In this document: positions 20,820 through 32,956 of the stretch, in pieces
Layout: the number at the start of each line of letters is the position of its first letter
How positions within the stretch are numbered: position 1 is the first letter of the stretch
Assembly: GCA_026075535.2 (NCBI GenBank)
Contig: AP026549.1
Coordinates: 1,364,001-1,428,000 of the forward strand
DNA: 64,000 nt
Source: Tricholoma matsutake
Lineage: Eukaryota; Basidiomycota; Agaricomycetes; Agaricales; Tricholomataceae
Direction: 5' to 3'
Notes under the pieces: model-generated
The model's database searches: none
Seen by the model: the letters and a program-made list of their open reading frames with translations, nothing else
Told to the model about the DNA's origin: nothing
Made by a program: the position numbers and the translations under genes

Positions 20820-23000
20820 ATGTGTGGGCAAAGGTTGGTAAATGAGCAAATGGCTCAACAAAAGGGAGAGAGGCATGCAGTAATGCACCAGAGAGAAGAC
20901 AGTGCGAGCCATGTAGCGAGAGGTGTGGTCGACATCAATCGAAGACTCAAGCCACAAGATTATGTTCCAATATTGTCGAAGGCAGATATTTGACACATCG
21001 AAGGGAAAGTTGATTGTTTGGACATTAGCGAGTAACAAAGTGAACCTCTTCACTGGAAATACTACTTGTTGTAATGGAATTTCAAGAGAACTAAAGAAAT
21101 TGGGGCCAAAAGACTTCAAACTTGAATACTTAGCTTAACTTCTACACCTTTGTGTGTAGTAATCTTGGGTAGCCTTCGAGAACTCGGAGGGAAACTTAAG
21201 AGGAATGTGAAATGAGAGTCCAAAGTTACTTGTCCCATTCGAGAGGTGGGGAGACACCTTTATACAAGTCAGATACCAAAAGTGAGAAAACCATGTCACG
21301 CTCATTCTCTTGTGCCGACAGGACCAATCAACCAGAGAGATAAACTATTAAAGAAGCAGAGGCATGGAATTTGGAAAGTGTTGTTGATCTTCAAGATATG
21401 GTCGGTGTTTGCACAGCAGATGATGTTGCAGTGGTGTTGTCAAGTTCTCGTCTCAGGGTTTCAGCAACTGAGGATGACTTGGGGAGATGACAGTGTCGAG
21501 GTTCTCTATTGACATCATGTCACCTGTGCCCCAGCAAGTGCGGAGAACACTCAAGAGGTGTCCCTCGACCCTACCATCCGATTGATCGACCCATCATACT
21601 AAGAAGTTGACTAGCCAGTGGAAGGGGAATTGGCTCAAATCCCGGATCATCGTCAAGATGAGTTATAAATCGAAAATGGAAGTGTCAGATGTAAAAACAA
21701 TTAATAACCAGAACCATTCCATCTTGCTGACAGCAGAGCTGTCGGCATGCAAGCCGAGGAAGCGTTGAAACATGATGGGATGTGTGATTGATGCATCATA
21801 TGAAGGTATGAGTTGTTCGTGCTGTGAAGGGTCAAATAATGTACTGTAATGGATGAAGACAGAGTTAGTAACTGGAAGTACTGAAGAATGTAGGAAAAAG
21901 GGAAGGGTATATGGCAGTCCAAGTGTGCCAGTGTGTGAAGGTGCATCTACAACAAAATTCCCGAGGACAGGGAAGTTGGCGAACAGGCCTACTACCCCTT
22001 CCACACAAGTGACCCTGACCTTAGGCAGTGGTGTCAGCTTCATATTCTATTTTCACACACAGCATGATCTGTTTGACCAAGAGAACCATTGTGTTCGGTG
22101 CCTCTCTGTCGGAATGTCAAACCCAGTCTGTGGTGATTTCTTGGCACTGAAAATCGATGCACCGGGGCATGCGGTAGATTTGTGTGAATGGGGCAAAGGC
22201 CTTGTCAAACATTTGGCACTGCAGTGAGCTCTGTCTTTCAGAAACAGTACACATTGGTAATAACCACTCTCCACAGGACCATCAGCAACAGAGAATTGCG
22301 GCTAATGTCGCGTGGACTGTGAAACAGTGTATGCACCCAGTTGTACCCGATACATGCAATCAATTGTAGTAGTTTATAGCTGCATACAACATGACAGTTC
22401 CATATTTTAAAAATTTGTTCTGATGTGCCCATAACAAAATGGACTGCTCTAGAACCATTTCATCTGTTGCCAACTTGCAGGGTGTTATTTCAAAGCAGAT
22501 GAGACGATGGTTGCCTTGATCACCATCTCATTGGATCTTGGAATCAACAGACTTTGAACCATAGATGATTTGTGCATAGAGCAATGGATTTCTTTTGGGC
22601 ACTCACAATGCAGCATAATTGACATGGACCTGGGGCATATTCACATTACAGATATGCCAGGTACAAATGTCAGCCTTGGGGATGGATTCACAGTGTACTT
22701 TCTGGACCAGGCACTCCTGTCACCCAGAAACTGAGCACTCCGTGCAGCTGGTGATGACCTTTGTTGGAAATGTGATGTAGTGGTTCTGAAGAATGTTGGG
22801 GAGACAGGTGTGGGGAACATAACAGAAGCAGATTTCAGCTTGATTGAAGATGTGCTTCACAGGTGTGTTTACAATGCCCCCCCCCCAATTCTGGCTGGTA
22901 TTGATGTGGCTGGGGCAGTGCCATTTGGCATGGGATACTGCACTGCTAGATAGGCTCTTTACTTGTTCACCACATAGAATTGTTAAAAAGGCATGTCCCA
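20820..23000. other. Unassigned stretch, no recognisable gene
   Basis: Several frames of 90-125 codons occur on both strands (for example plus 21853-22227, minus 21663-22043), but they overlap each other, lack known motifs and have no convincing exon structure. A poly-C run sits near 22875-22884. Nothing here can be named. Confidence 0.3.
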
Positions 23001-23008
23001 TTCAGTAT

Positions 23009-23875
23009 TTACAGTGCCGTGTTAGCAAAAAATGGGCAGCAGCAATTGAGACAGGTGACTCCTAACCGCCACCTGAATGGGTGATCTGTCAAAGCATTCA
23101 ACTCTCCTTTTCTGGTGTTCCATTCAACACTTTGAATGCCTCGTCCCCCCCTAATGTGCCTTGTGATTGCACTGCACGCAAATTGGCACATGTGTTCCCA
23201 GCGCGCTGTCGTTAACAAGAAAGTAAAGCCCCTGTTGTGAAGTTTGGTCACCTTGGCTTGATCAGGAATCCGATATCCTGCAACCACTCGTCTCTCATAG
23301 GTGAGTGCCAGGTGAAATGTCCATACCCATCTTGGGGTAATAGCTGCCATTGACATCATTGAATGGGCAGATAACACTATGCTCAGCACCAAGCGTGTTG
23401 TGCTTTCTGACAACATGACATCCAGGTGAGAGGATCCATGGGAAAATCGACAGTAGGACCACATTGATGGTCACCACTGCCACCCAACTGATTCTTTTTT
23501 CTCTGAGTATCCTCATGACACCAAGAATTCCCTGACATTTCACCCTCTACCTCTTGGAACAGCGATGTTCATGTTGTTAGCGACCCATGGTTGACAGGGA
23601 TCTGCAGTTATGGACTGTAAGGCAAGCTTTATGTGCCTGTTCAAATAAGCCCCAGCAATCGATCTCATTAACCAGTGGGTGCGGCCCAGTTGCAGGACAG
23701 ACAACAAATCTAACCATTGCATTACCTCGTAAACAAGTTCCGCAATGCTCAATGCAGACATCACAACAGGTAAATGGGCAAGCATCAGCATCACATGGTT
23801 GGACTTGTTATAACTCTCTTGGGTCACCTTGTTGCCATGTCTCAGAGGTGAGAGACCCAGGCATCCATCGGTCAA
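23009..23875 (-). pseudogene. Possible F-box-like protein remnant
   Basis: The minus-strand frame 23875-23540 carries LSIAELVYEVMQWLDLLSVLQLGRTHW, which resembles the helical core of F-box domains (a ubiquitin-ligase adaptor motif common in basidiomycete families). Following frames (23543-23295 and 23464-23009) are hydrophobic then basic but shifted relative to it, so the gene would be broken. The F-box reading rests on one short stretch and could be wrong. Confidence 0.3.
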
Positions 23876-24950
23876 AATTGTTATGCCTGGAACTGGATTG
23901 ACTCACTAGTGTGGGTACGCAGTGGTCTGATGCAACACACACTCACGATCACTTTCTTCCTGCCCTGCGACCATCTGAAACTGTGTGGCTAACCCAAGGT
24001 ACAAAGTATGTTGCAACAACAGTCGTCTGAGACCTTTACTACCCACCTGAGTGCAGATGAACAGAGACCCATACCAGTGGATCATATCTGATGTGCTAAG
24101 CCAGGGAAATGTGCTGGTGAGCAACACATATGGTGTAGATTTTTTCCGCCAGACACCAAGACACCACACTCATTCAAATTACATCAATCCCCATATGGGG
24201 CAGGTCAAACTATTTGACATACTAGGGGAAGTGCAATCAGCTAATTCATTTGAAGAGCAAATACGTAGGAATGGTGACCAAGTTGTGAGCAGTGATCTCA
24301 GTCTTTTGACAGTAGGCTGATGTTCCAGTGTGCATTTTACCTTGGCCTTTGAGCGCCCACTAGGTTTGCTATGGATAGTATTGTGTCTCTATTTACAGAC
24401 CAGTTATCCACACTCTCTGACTTGATTCATTCCAAATCCTCTGAATATTGTCATTTGAACAACGTACCAATCACTGTCGTATGCCGCTGACTTGTTCACT
24501 CATGTGTACAGGCAGTGAGGGTGGTTGATGAATGGGTCCATCACATCAATGGCAACAAAGGAATATCACTCCTATGGAACAATAGGAATGGAGGTGGCAC
24601 ACACAGCAGTGAGTGCAGACATTCTAAAGGAGAAGCAACACATTAATACATGGCAGAGCTAAGAGCAGGGGACTTTGTCTGTTGCTCAGTGCAATTGTTT
24701 CTCAAAGACTTTGGGTTCCCCAGAGTCATAGTTAGGGTATGCACTGCATCTATTTCTGGTGGCAACCAGACTCATGGTCATGCATAGAGGTACTGTATTC
24801 AAGCCCTTTGGGTAATGCCTTGTATTATAGAGTGTGGCAATGAAGCAGAATCAGACTTGGACAATAAATAAATGCTAGTTACTACAAAAATAATGTCAAT
24901 ACATCATCACGATGTGTGAACAAATTAAAGTACATCAATTAATGATGCCA
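23876..24950. other. Unassigned stretch downstream of the Helitron helicase
   Basis: In the Helitron's orientation this lies beyond the helicase stop and should contain the element's 3' end (a short hairpin followed by CTRR). CTAG words occur near 24222 and 24338, but I could not find a convincing adjacent hairpin, so the end is not placed. No gene is supported. Confidence 0.3.
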
Positions 24951-24959
24951 GTTCCCATC

Positions 24960-27343
24960 ACCTCTAATTTGTCAGGCTCTTTGCCCCCCAAGTCAGTTCT
25001 GCCAGCCGACAAAGCCTGTCATCTTCAATCTCCAGTGCTCAAGAGGGGTGAGTTGTGAATAAAGCATTCTCAAATTCCCGCAACAGTCTAATCGACGATT
25101 GTCCACAACTCCTAGACAATGCCACATAGGCATTAAAGGGTGTTAGCACAGCTCAAGCAGGTTTGGCCAGGTCAATGACAATGTGCTCTAAAGTTTGGCC
25201 CTGTGACTTGTAATCAGCAAATGCATAAGTGGCTGTCATGGGTATCTGTCATCTGGTAATCTTGGTCCCCATCTTCTTCCTGTTGATAAAAAAAGATGCC
25301 TCTGCAGGGAACACTGGGATGACGCCTTCCTCCAAGTTCATCGACTTTGGAAAAGAAGGCCTGCTGGGCTTGAACAACACCACTGCAGGAGGAAGATGGA
25401 GTTCAGTGGGGCTGTCCTGTACACTCATAGTTGCTGGTCCATCCCTCGCATCAAGAATGATGCCTACAATTTTGCCTTGAGTCCCATTTGCCAAATCCAC
25501 CTCAGTCACAATGTTTTCCATAATCATTACCTTCATTCCAACAGCCAACTCTACTATCTCTTCCAACCTTCCTGTCTCCTTTGACCTCATACCAGCCACT
25601 GTGACTTGGTTGGGCAAAGATAACACTTCCCTATCAGACCCTGCAGTGTCTTCAGCATGAAAAGCATATAGCTGAGAACCTGTGCAGAGGCAATGTTGGC
25701 GCGCAGCGCCAGTGTTCCACTGCACATGAATGGCATGTCGAGCAGTCACCAATGTTGTGTCATTCCAGGGTGTGACTGTGAAGTCAGGGCAGTCACATTC
25801 CAGACTCGTCAGCAACAGCCTGCACACTTCCTGGAGATCACTTTTGTCACAGGCATCTTCTCGCAGTCTGCCAAGGATTGTGTTCCACATGATGTCCGTT
25901 ACTCAGATCTGCTCTCATAACTCCACCACTGTACTGAACTGCTCATATAGATGTCAACCGAGTTTACCTCAAACTGAACTGTCCTCTGTCTCGTAGAGTG
26001 CCACATGTGGGTTGGGTATGGGGGGAAACTGATGAAAGTCACCCGACATAATAATGTGCATGCCGCCGAATGGCAATGTGGAGCTGTCACCTTCATCAGA
26101 TTTGAATAGTTCATAAAGTACGTCTGACAGGCTTGTTGTCACTCCTTTTGTGAGCATTGAATATTTGTCAATGATCAGGTATTGTTGTCCTGTAATGCTC
26201 TGCACTCATCTTGCTTTCACCTCTTGTCTGCTTGACAACACCCAGCTCAGTCCCAAGACATTTTTCCAGGGTATCCCTGCCCATGAGTGTAACATCTGAC
26301 CCCCAATTAGCATGGCCACTATGCCTGTCATTGCTGTCTTCCCTAGCAGCCCTTGGACACCCAAAACAGAGAAAGTCTCTGTGATTTGCTTGGTCAGCGT
26401 TGTTTTCCCTGTGCCTGCTTGGCCCTGGACTATCATCAGGAGCTGGAGAGGTTTATGTCCTGCAAGATTTTCAAGAAGATGTGCTGCCACAATGTTGTGG
26501 GCAAATCGCAGATCCTGCTTCAGACTCTGCAGTCCCACTCTTGTGGAGTTGTATTCCCCAAACATTTGTCAGACCTGGTGCTGTGCTACAGCTTCCACTT
26601 CTGATTGTATGGCTACCTTTGAATGTTGGACAGTGCCTCCTCCATCATCCTTTTTCTCACCACACCCATGCACCCTGGAAAATGTCTTGATCACCCCTTC
26701 CCATTTGGTGAACTGTCCTACATCATCTGCGGTCACAATGCAAGGTGGTTTGTTGGATGCTAGAAGGATAGGCGTATCATCAAACACACCCATGTTTTTT
26801 GCTACTTCCATTGCAGCATCGCCATAGCAAATTTTGTTTGCCACCCATGAACTGTGTCATACAATGTCAACATCACTCTCCTCCAATGGCATAAGATTGG
26901 CAGTTTCATCATTAATGACCACCACAGCGCCCACTTGTGTATCCATGTCAAGGATGCCCCCCCCATCTTCATCCTGTTGTTGATGGGATTTGGCCGCTTT
27001 CTCATAGCATGATAATACTGTATGTTTTCTATGATGCGCCATGCCCGTGCATTCACAGAAAAGATGAAGCGGTTGAAGGCATTGGCAAAAGATGTCTCCT
27101 CTCCCCACAGCTCACCAATGCTGTTCCATGGCTTGAGAAGGAGCAAGATGCTGGCACAATACAGCTCCTGACAGTCTGGATCATTATTTTTGAGCAGCCA
27201 TTGTCCCACAATGTGAGGCAGTGTTTTGTGCCCACACTGCCTGACAATCCTGCAATGCGTCGTCCTGCCTGACGATGCCCGATATGGGAAGCGGATGCTC
27301 CTGGGTTGTCCCACAGTCCATTTTTCAGGGTCAACCACGTAAA
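24960..27343 (-). pseudogene. Helitron RepHel protein, C-terminal Pif1-like helicase
   Basis: It resumes after the X insertion with VDPEKWTVGQPRSIRFPYR (27338 down). Helicase motifs are Walker A GQAGTGKTTL (about 26398-26427), motif Ia AMTGIVAMLIGGQMLHSWAG, motif II IIDKYSM near 26155-26180, motif III GDFHQFPPI near 26025-26050, and the C-terminal NAYVALSRSCG near 25100. In motif II the usual catalytic DE is DK, so ATP hydrolysis would be lost. TGA codons sit where arginine is expected near 26205 and 25165. The function in the family is DNA unwinding during transposition; this copy cannot act. Confidence 0.88.
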
Positions 27344-27633
27344 CTTTGCACTCCCCCCCATATTCCTATCAGAGTCCTAGGAGTCCGAGTTTTCCAATAA
27401 GAGTCTGATCGGAATCCGATAGGAGTCCTACTAGTCTGACACTAGTCCTAGGAGTCCGATAGGAATCTGATCAGAATGTATCTTGATGACCATGTACTTT
27501 TATTTCCAAGAAATTCCTAGTAAATTCCGAGTAAAGTCCTATGCAATTCCAACAGGTAGTAGTAGTCAGAATACCACACCATTTCAGAAGACTTAACTTG
27601 GTGAAAGTGCTTACAAAATAAATGGGCAGAGCA

Positions 27634-27702
27634 GGAATTGAACCCCAGACCTTGGGATATAAGTGACATGACTACTAAACAAGTGCTCAACCAGTTGAGC
27701 CA
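27634..27702 (-). promoter_or_regulatory. tRNA-like A and B boxes at the left end of X
   Basis: On the minus strand TGGCTCAACTGG (27702-27691) fits an A box and GGTTCAATTCC (27644-27634) a B box at tRNA-like spacing, pointing to the left end of X. A full cloverleaf is not convincing (acceptor arms do not pair), so it is more like the head of a tRNA-derived SINE than a tRNA gene. Confidence 0.6.
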
Positions 27703-29132
27703 CAGGAGCATTAATAAATATGTAATATCAAGTCCATTTAAAGCACTTAGGATTAGGTCCCTTATTTTTAACCTCTCTCACAAGAGCTCAAAAAAAAATT
27801 GTTGAGCCCTCGCATCTTCGCGAGGGAGTAGATAACTAATATAGATTTTTTTTAAAAAACCCACACAAATGTGGGGGGGAGAATTAATTATACTATTTAA
27901 TTATACTATTTAAAATTCTACAAAGAAAACCCACCCCCCCGCAAAATGGGGGGGAGGGGGTGGTGGTGTGTCATGTCGGCTGTCTTGTCAGCCCTGTCCC
28001 ATAGTTTCCCCTCCCTCTTGTCTCTGTTGTGTCTCGCCTCTCTCACCTTGCCTTCCCTCCCCTCCCTCGTCTCCCCTCCCTCCTTGTCATTCCACCCACC
28101 ATCCACCCCATGAGCAGTTGCTCGCAAGGCTGGTGGTGGGTGGTGCATCATATGTTGGTGGCGGTGTTTGTCTGTCATTCCCTCCCTCCCTCCCCCTTCC
28201 CTTAAACACCCTATGAGCAGATGCTCATAGGCATGTGTGGGGTGGGTGTCACTGTCATCTCCCCTTCTGGTCGTTGTCTCCCTTTCCCCTTGTCATTTTG
28301 TCCCCCCCCCTTGTCACCCTTGTAGTTCATCCCCCTCGTCATCTGCACCCACGAACCACCCTATGGGCAGCTGCTCATAGGCATGTCATTTGGTGCCATC
28401 ATCATCCCTCCATGCCATTCCCATGCTCTCGCACCCCATATACACCCCACGAGCAGTTGCTCACAGCAGTGATGGGGGGTGCTGGATGTCATCGGTGTTG
28501 TGGGGGGTCCATGCACTCACGATCCACCCTATGAGCAGCAGCTTGTAGGCATGGGGTGGGTGTGTTGTCAGTTTGTCAGTGATGTGGCATGAGGGGAGGG
28601 GTCGAGTGGTGCTTACTGGGCAGGCATTCCCCTTCTGGGCTCTCCTGGTGTTGCTTCCCATGCTCCTGACCACAATCGATACCCTCACATCCTGTTTTGA
28701 TGGCAAGGAGGGGGGTTGCCAGGGGTGTCGTTGGGTGTGGGTTTGGCTCACGTCAGTCCGTTGTTACTCATGTAGATTAGAACCTAGAAACAAAACAAAT
28801 GAATTAGTTAGTTTACAAAAGTAAAAAACAAATGAAAAAAAAACTTACTATGGCCCAAACAACGATTGCATTGTTGGGGAGTCATTTGGCATCGAAACCA
28901 GTCATTTCCGGTCTTGGGGGCTCATCTAGAGATGGGGGTAAAGTGGGAGTGGTGGGAGTTGCTGGGTTGAGGTGGTTGAGGTGGGGGGGATGGAGGTGGT
29001 GTGCTTGTCATTGTTGGTGGTGGTGGTGGGAGTGATGAGCTGGCAGGTGTGATGATGCGGCTATGTGCTTTGTCATCACACCCACGGGAATGGTACGTAG
29101 TGTAGTGTGATCACTTACCTGTAATGACTGTT

Positions 29133-29197
29133 TAGCCTAATGGTATTGTTGTCAGTTTAGGCTTACATAATCTTCTGTAATGTCAAGGGTTCAATTC
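29133..29197 (+). promoter_or_regulatory. tRNA-like A and B boxes at the right end of X copy 2
   Basis: TAGCCTAATGG (29133-29143) and GGTTCAATTC (29188-29197) mirror the left-end pair and point to the right end, so the two candidate Pol III promoters of X face outward. The same pair is in copy 1. Confidence 0.55.
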
Positions 29198-29506
29198 TGG
29201 TGTGCGCATTGACTTTTTCATACTATATTACTAAGCAAGGCTGCTTTCATTCCTATCAGAATCCTATGTTGTCTGATGTCTTAGCATAACTTCAGAATAG
29301 TCCTTTGTGATTCCTATGACCAGAAATTCCTAGGAAATTCCTAGGAAATTCTGATAGTCTGATTGGAATCACATCAGACTGGACTAGGACTAAACCTGCT
29401 ATTTCATGTCAATTTGGCTGGTGAAAATGACATCGGAATATGGTTGGATTCCAATCGGAATCATTGGAATCATCGGATTCCTATAGGAATACAGGGGAGT
29501 GTAAAG

Positions 29507-32500
29507 ACCTCATCAACCACTGCGGGTACTTTGACTTCCTCCCCATCATACGTGTCCAGGAAGTAATCAAGAAATGAATATCCATCCAATGCTTCTCCTT
29601 GATCAGTGTATTCTTTTAACTGGTCCCACATCAGAATCTTGTTCCACATGCACATAGTCATCCTACAAGACGTATGATGACACAGCAAGCTGGGGGACAA
29701 AAAAAAAAGACTCACACTTGGTTCCACCCTCACATCACCCCCCACATCCAATGTTGCCATGTAATACCTGTCCGAAAATTCAACACATGCTAGGCACATT
29801 TAGCTGTGAATCTGCTCACTTTTTCTTTCTCAGAATGGGGTAACACTGTTTCAATGCGGCCATGGCCCCATCCCAATAGATGGGAACAAAGTGGTGGGAA
29901 AGATAGTGGTCTCCCCACCCCATCAAGTAGCTTACCACTTCTGGTGCAGACAACTCTTGAAGCCGGCTCAGGCTGTTTGCACAACGTTGCAACAAGCACT
30001 TGTTTGCATCTACCCAATCAGCCCATTGAGACTCTTGTGCCTGGTGGTAAGCAAAGTGTTTTGCAAGCAGCGCAGAGGTGTTGGATGACTTGGTTTGTTT
30101 TTTTAGCAACATAGTTTGTGATGTAAAACGATATGTCTTTGGTCTCTTCTCTGTTTGTTATCAGCTTGATGTCATGATTGGCCTGAGTGGTTTGCAAAAT
30201 TGCAAAGTTCCAGTTGGTCAGGTAACCACATGTACAGTGTAGGCCCCAATTCCCATCCTGGTCAATCCAGTCTTGGCTGGAGAGAGGGAAAGGTGCATGT
30301 CTCTTGCAACACATTCTCCCTTTCACTATCTTTAGGCAGTTATCAACAGTGCACTGATGCAGTTGAACAGCCCTGGCCAGATCGCATTCATGCTTTTTGC
30401 TGTAGTATGCATAATGCTTGGAATGTGGATCAACAGGCCGAGAATAAGACACATGCTTCTGTCGTGGCATTTTTGCTAGGTCGCTGGCTGTCACCCCATC
30501 CAGATCGGCACGTATGGTTGACTTTATGAATTGAGCCAACCTCTCCTAAAACTGTGCAGATTGTAATGCCTCTTTCATTTCCACTGCAGTGGGAGCAGAT
30601 TCTAGCCACAATACCATATGCAGATGCAGTGTCCCACAACCTTGCACCTCCACAGTTCCAATGTATGTGGAGACCTGACCCAGTATGCCATCTTCTCAAC
30701 AGATGCGGGTCCTTTTCTCATCGATTGTCACACCCATCAGTGTTTCCAATATGAGATTTATTGTGAAGTGGAAAAACTTCGCGGCTCCATATGGGTCTGC
30801 TGCCACATTCGATGCATGACCAGTAGCATCTGGTCCATCTGTCTGGTTGAACCAATCCATGTCAATTTAACTGCCAGTGAACACCTGTGCCACTGGATCA
30901 TGAGTCTCTGCAGGATTGATGGTGAGCCAAATGGACAGTGGATTCATCAGCAGTGTTGTGGACCATATCTTGGCACAAACACTGGTCCTGGACTCATCAG
31001 TTCCCTGCACCTTTGCGTGTATGGCTGACAGCTGGCTTCTCAGTGACTGCATGCCAGGGTCTGAAAAATGAACCCTGGGGGTTTCCTCCCCACTTGCCTT
31101 TCTCAGGTCTGCAACCAACAGCCACAATAGCAGTGCTTTGTTGGCAGCAAAACTGGAGCACTTCAACTGCAACCACACTGACCTGCACACCTGCCATTTC
31201 TGGATGACACCAAAGACCTGAAACACAAAATGGAAGTGTTTTCAGAAGCACCAGTCTGCATACTGCAATGCCCACTGAGCATGCTTTTCATATGGGACAG
31301 GCACCACCCTGTCGACTTTGAACCCACCAGCACCATATGGGAATAATTCTGTGAAGCACCCCAGGAGATGGTGGGGATCACTTGGACCACCATCAGAACG
31401 CTGGCCGTTTGTTTCATCCTCCCAGGGATATTCATTCATGAATGCACTGCTCCTTTGAATAGTGTAATCTTCCGAGTGATGCTCTGTAGTGTTGGACAGC
31501 ACATGGGCAAAAAGGTCTTCATCTGGAATGTTGTTGCCAGCCACATCTACTACCCCCAAAGCCTGCAGTGGAATGATGGCTGCATCTGATTTTGCACCCT
31601 TTAGTTTGTGGTGAACCTCCTGACAAAATGACAGCTGCTTACCTACTGACTCGCTGCACACCATGTCTTGCTCATCTTTGTCCATGCTTGTTACACCTGT
31701 CTGAGAGTCAGCACCAAAATGTCTGACCGCTGTAGCAGAAAACCCCACAAACCTGCTGGTCTACTGTCAGGCTCCAGACCTGAACTGTGTTCACTGTCAT
31801 CCTCAGGAACATACCCAGCTTGCTCAGAAGCCAGTAGGGCTGTATCAGATGAGTACCTAGTAACAGCGAATAGCTCATCCAGAATGGCATTGACTGGCAA
31901 AAGCCCTAGGCATTCAGGACAAATCTCAATATCTGCATAAAGGGGATTGTGTTCCTTCAACCAGACCAATGCAGCACTGACACGAGCTCACCATACCTGC
32001 AAGAAATTGGGCAGAGTCCTCTCTGGCAACCCAGTGGGCCCAACAAAGGTGATACTGATCTTCGCAGCCAACATGCACATAGGAGGAGGAAAAACCTTGT
32101 CAGAGACAATGTCTGCCACATCCTGGGTGTTCAACCTGTATGTGGAAATGTTCCCATGCAGAGTGCTGTGCATAGTCTTTGCATCCCAATAACATGCACC
32201 CTTTTTCTTTGGATACAACTTCACAACATAAGCTGCTGAGTAATACCTTGCCACCAATATCTGCTCTGGCAATGTGAGAGATGACAATTCCAATGGCATT
32301 TCCCTGACCCACATACCATTAGGCAGTGCATAGCATGGGCACTTGTTCCTCTGGAGCCGTGGGAGGCAGTCAGTGCATATTCGCCCTTCACTATTCGATT
32401 GCAGCACAGGCCAGTGGACCAACATGCCATGGAATAAATCATGCACTGGGTGTGACATGGTAGGGATGATAAGGTGTGTATTTGGCAAGTCACGGACAAC

Positions 32501-32956
32501 AACACCAGTTGTTTCCATCCTAGCCAATTTGCAGGTGCAAGTGATGCATACTGCAAGCGCCAGAGCTTAGTTGCTAGTACTGTCAATAAACCATGAGATA
32601 CAGCATGAGACCACATCAGGACACAGAGCTGCAAACGCCTGCATCTGGTCCCACACCTGTTCCTCATCTACTGTTGCTGCTATGTACTTCCCTTTTTTTC
32701 TGGAAGCTGACACACCGGTTTTGCCTGGGCATTTCCACTTGCGAGTGGCAGGATCCATAGCAGTGGCAGTGAGCACCATTAGTGATTCTTTGTCCAAGGT
32801 CAAGATTTGACTGATCAACTCAGACTTGTTCCGACATGTTGTATGATCTACTAAGCCGTATGGTTTGCAGAGTTCAATCAATGCTGGTTTGGTTATCACA
32901 GAGAATGTAGTTGTGTTGAAAGACATCTCTCTCAACACAGAGAAGTGAAAAGACAA
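29507..32956 (-). pseudogene. Helitron RepHel protein, N-terminal part (Rep nuclease)
   Basis: Reading leftward: 32956-32567 with a SAP-like helical stretch (LIELCKPYGLVDHTTCRNKSELI); 32527-31988 with CTDC-type cysteines and LPEQILVARYYSAAYVVKLYPK, resembling the region usually found before the Helitron N domain; 31748-31242 with FTELFPYGAGG; 31226-30867 with SIWLTINPAETHDPVAQVF; the HUH motif GTLHLHMVLW (HLH codons at 30618-30626); and the catalytic tyrosine motif FYITNYVAKK (about 30103-30126). A conserved tail, ELSAPEVVSYLMGWGDHY, lies near 29880-29930. Rep nicks and joins DNA strands during rolling-circle transposition. Breaks include a TAA near 30870 and several frame changes. Confidence 0.87.

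Larger units (their letters stand above)
27344..29506. mobile_element. Repeat X, copy 2, complete (2163 bp), inserted in the Helitron
   Basis: The ends are inverted: CTTTGCACTCCCC at the left and GGGGAGTGTAAAG at the right, each followed inward by GGAATCC/GGATTCC-type repeats (27361-27540 and 29290-29495). Next inward on each side lies a tRNA-like A/B box pair pointing outward. The core (27803-29085) has the hairpin cluster, CT-rich tracts, GAGCA..TGCTC hairpins and GGTGGTGGTGG tract shared with copy 1. It separates VPAVVDE from VDPEKWTVGQ of the Helitron protein. A target duplication is not obvious, and the superfamily is unknown. Confidence 0.82.

Noticed and set aside
21240..22230. Additional retrotransposon gene on the plus strand
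   Set aside because: Frames of 88 and 124 codons contain no gag, protease, RT, RNase H or integrase motif.
24200..24345. Helitron 3' terminus at one of two CTAG words
   Set aside because: No adjacent hairpin of the expected type was found, so the end was left unplaced.
27619..27712. A genuine tRNA gene
   Set aside because: A and B boxes are good, but acceptor arms do not pair and no convincing anticodon stem forms; SINE-like or decayed tRNA-derived sequence fits better.
3007..27826. Compensatory base changes between the CCCTC hairpins of the two X copies, suggesting RNA-structure selection
   Set aside because: Every difference fits CG to TG or CG to CA decay of one older perfect stem (arms CCCTCGCG and CGCGAGGG), so symmetric CpG loss explains the apparent compensation.
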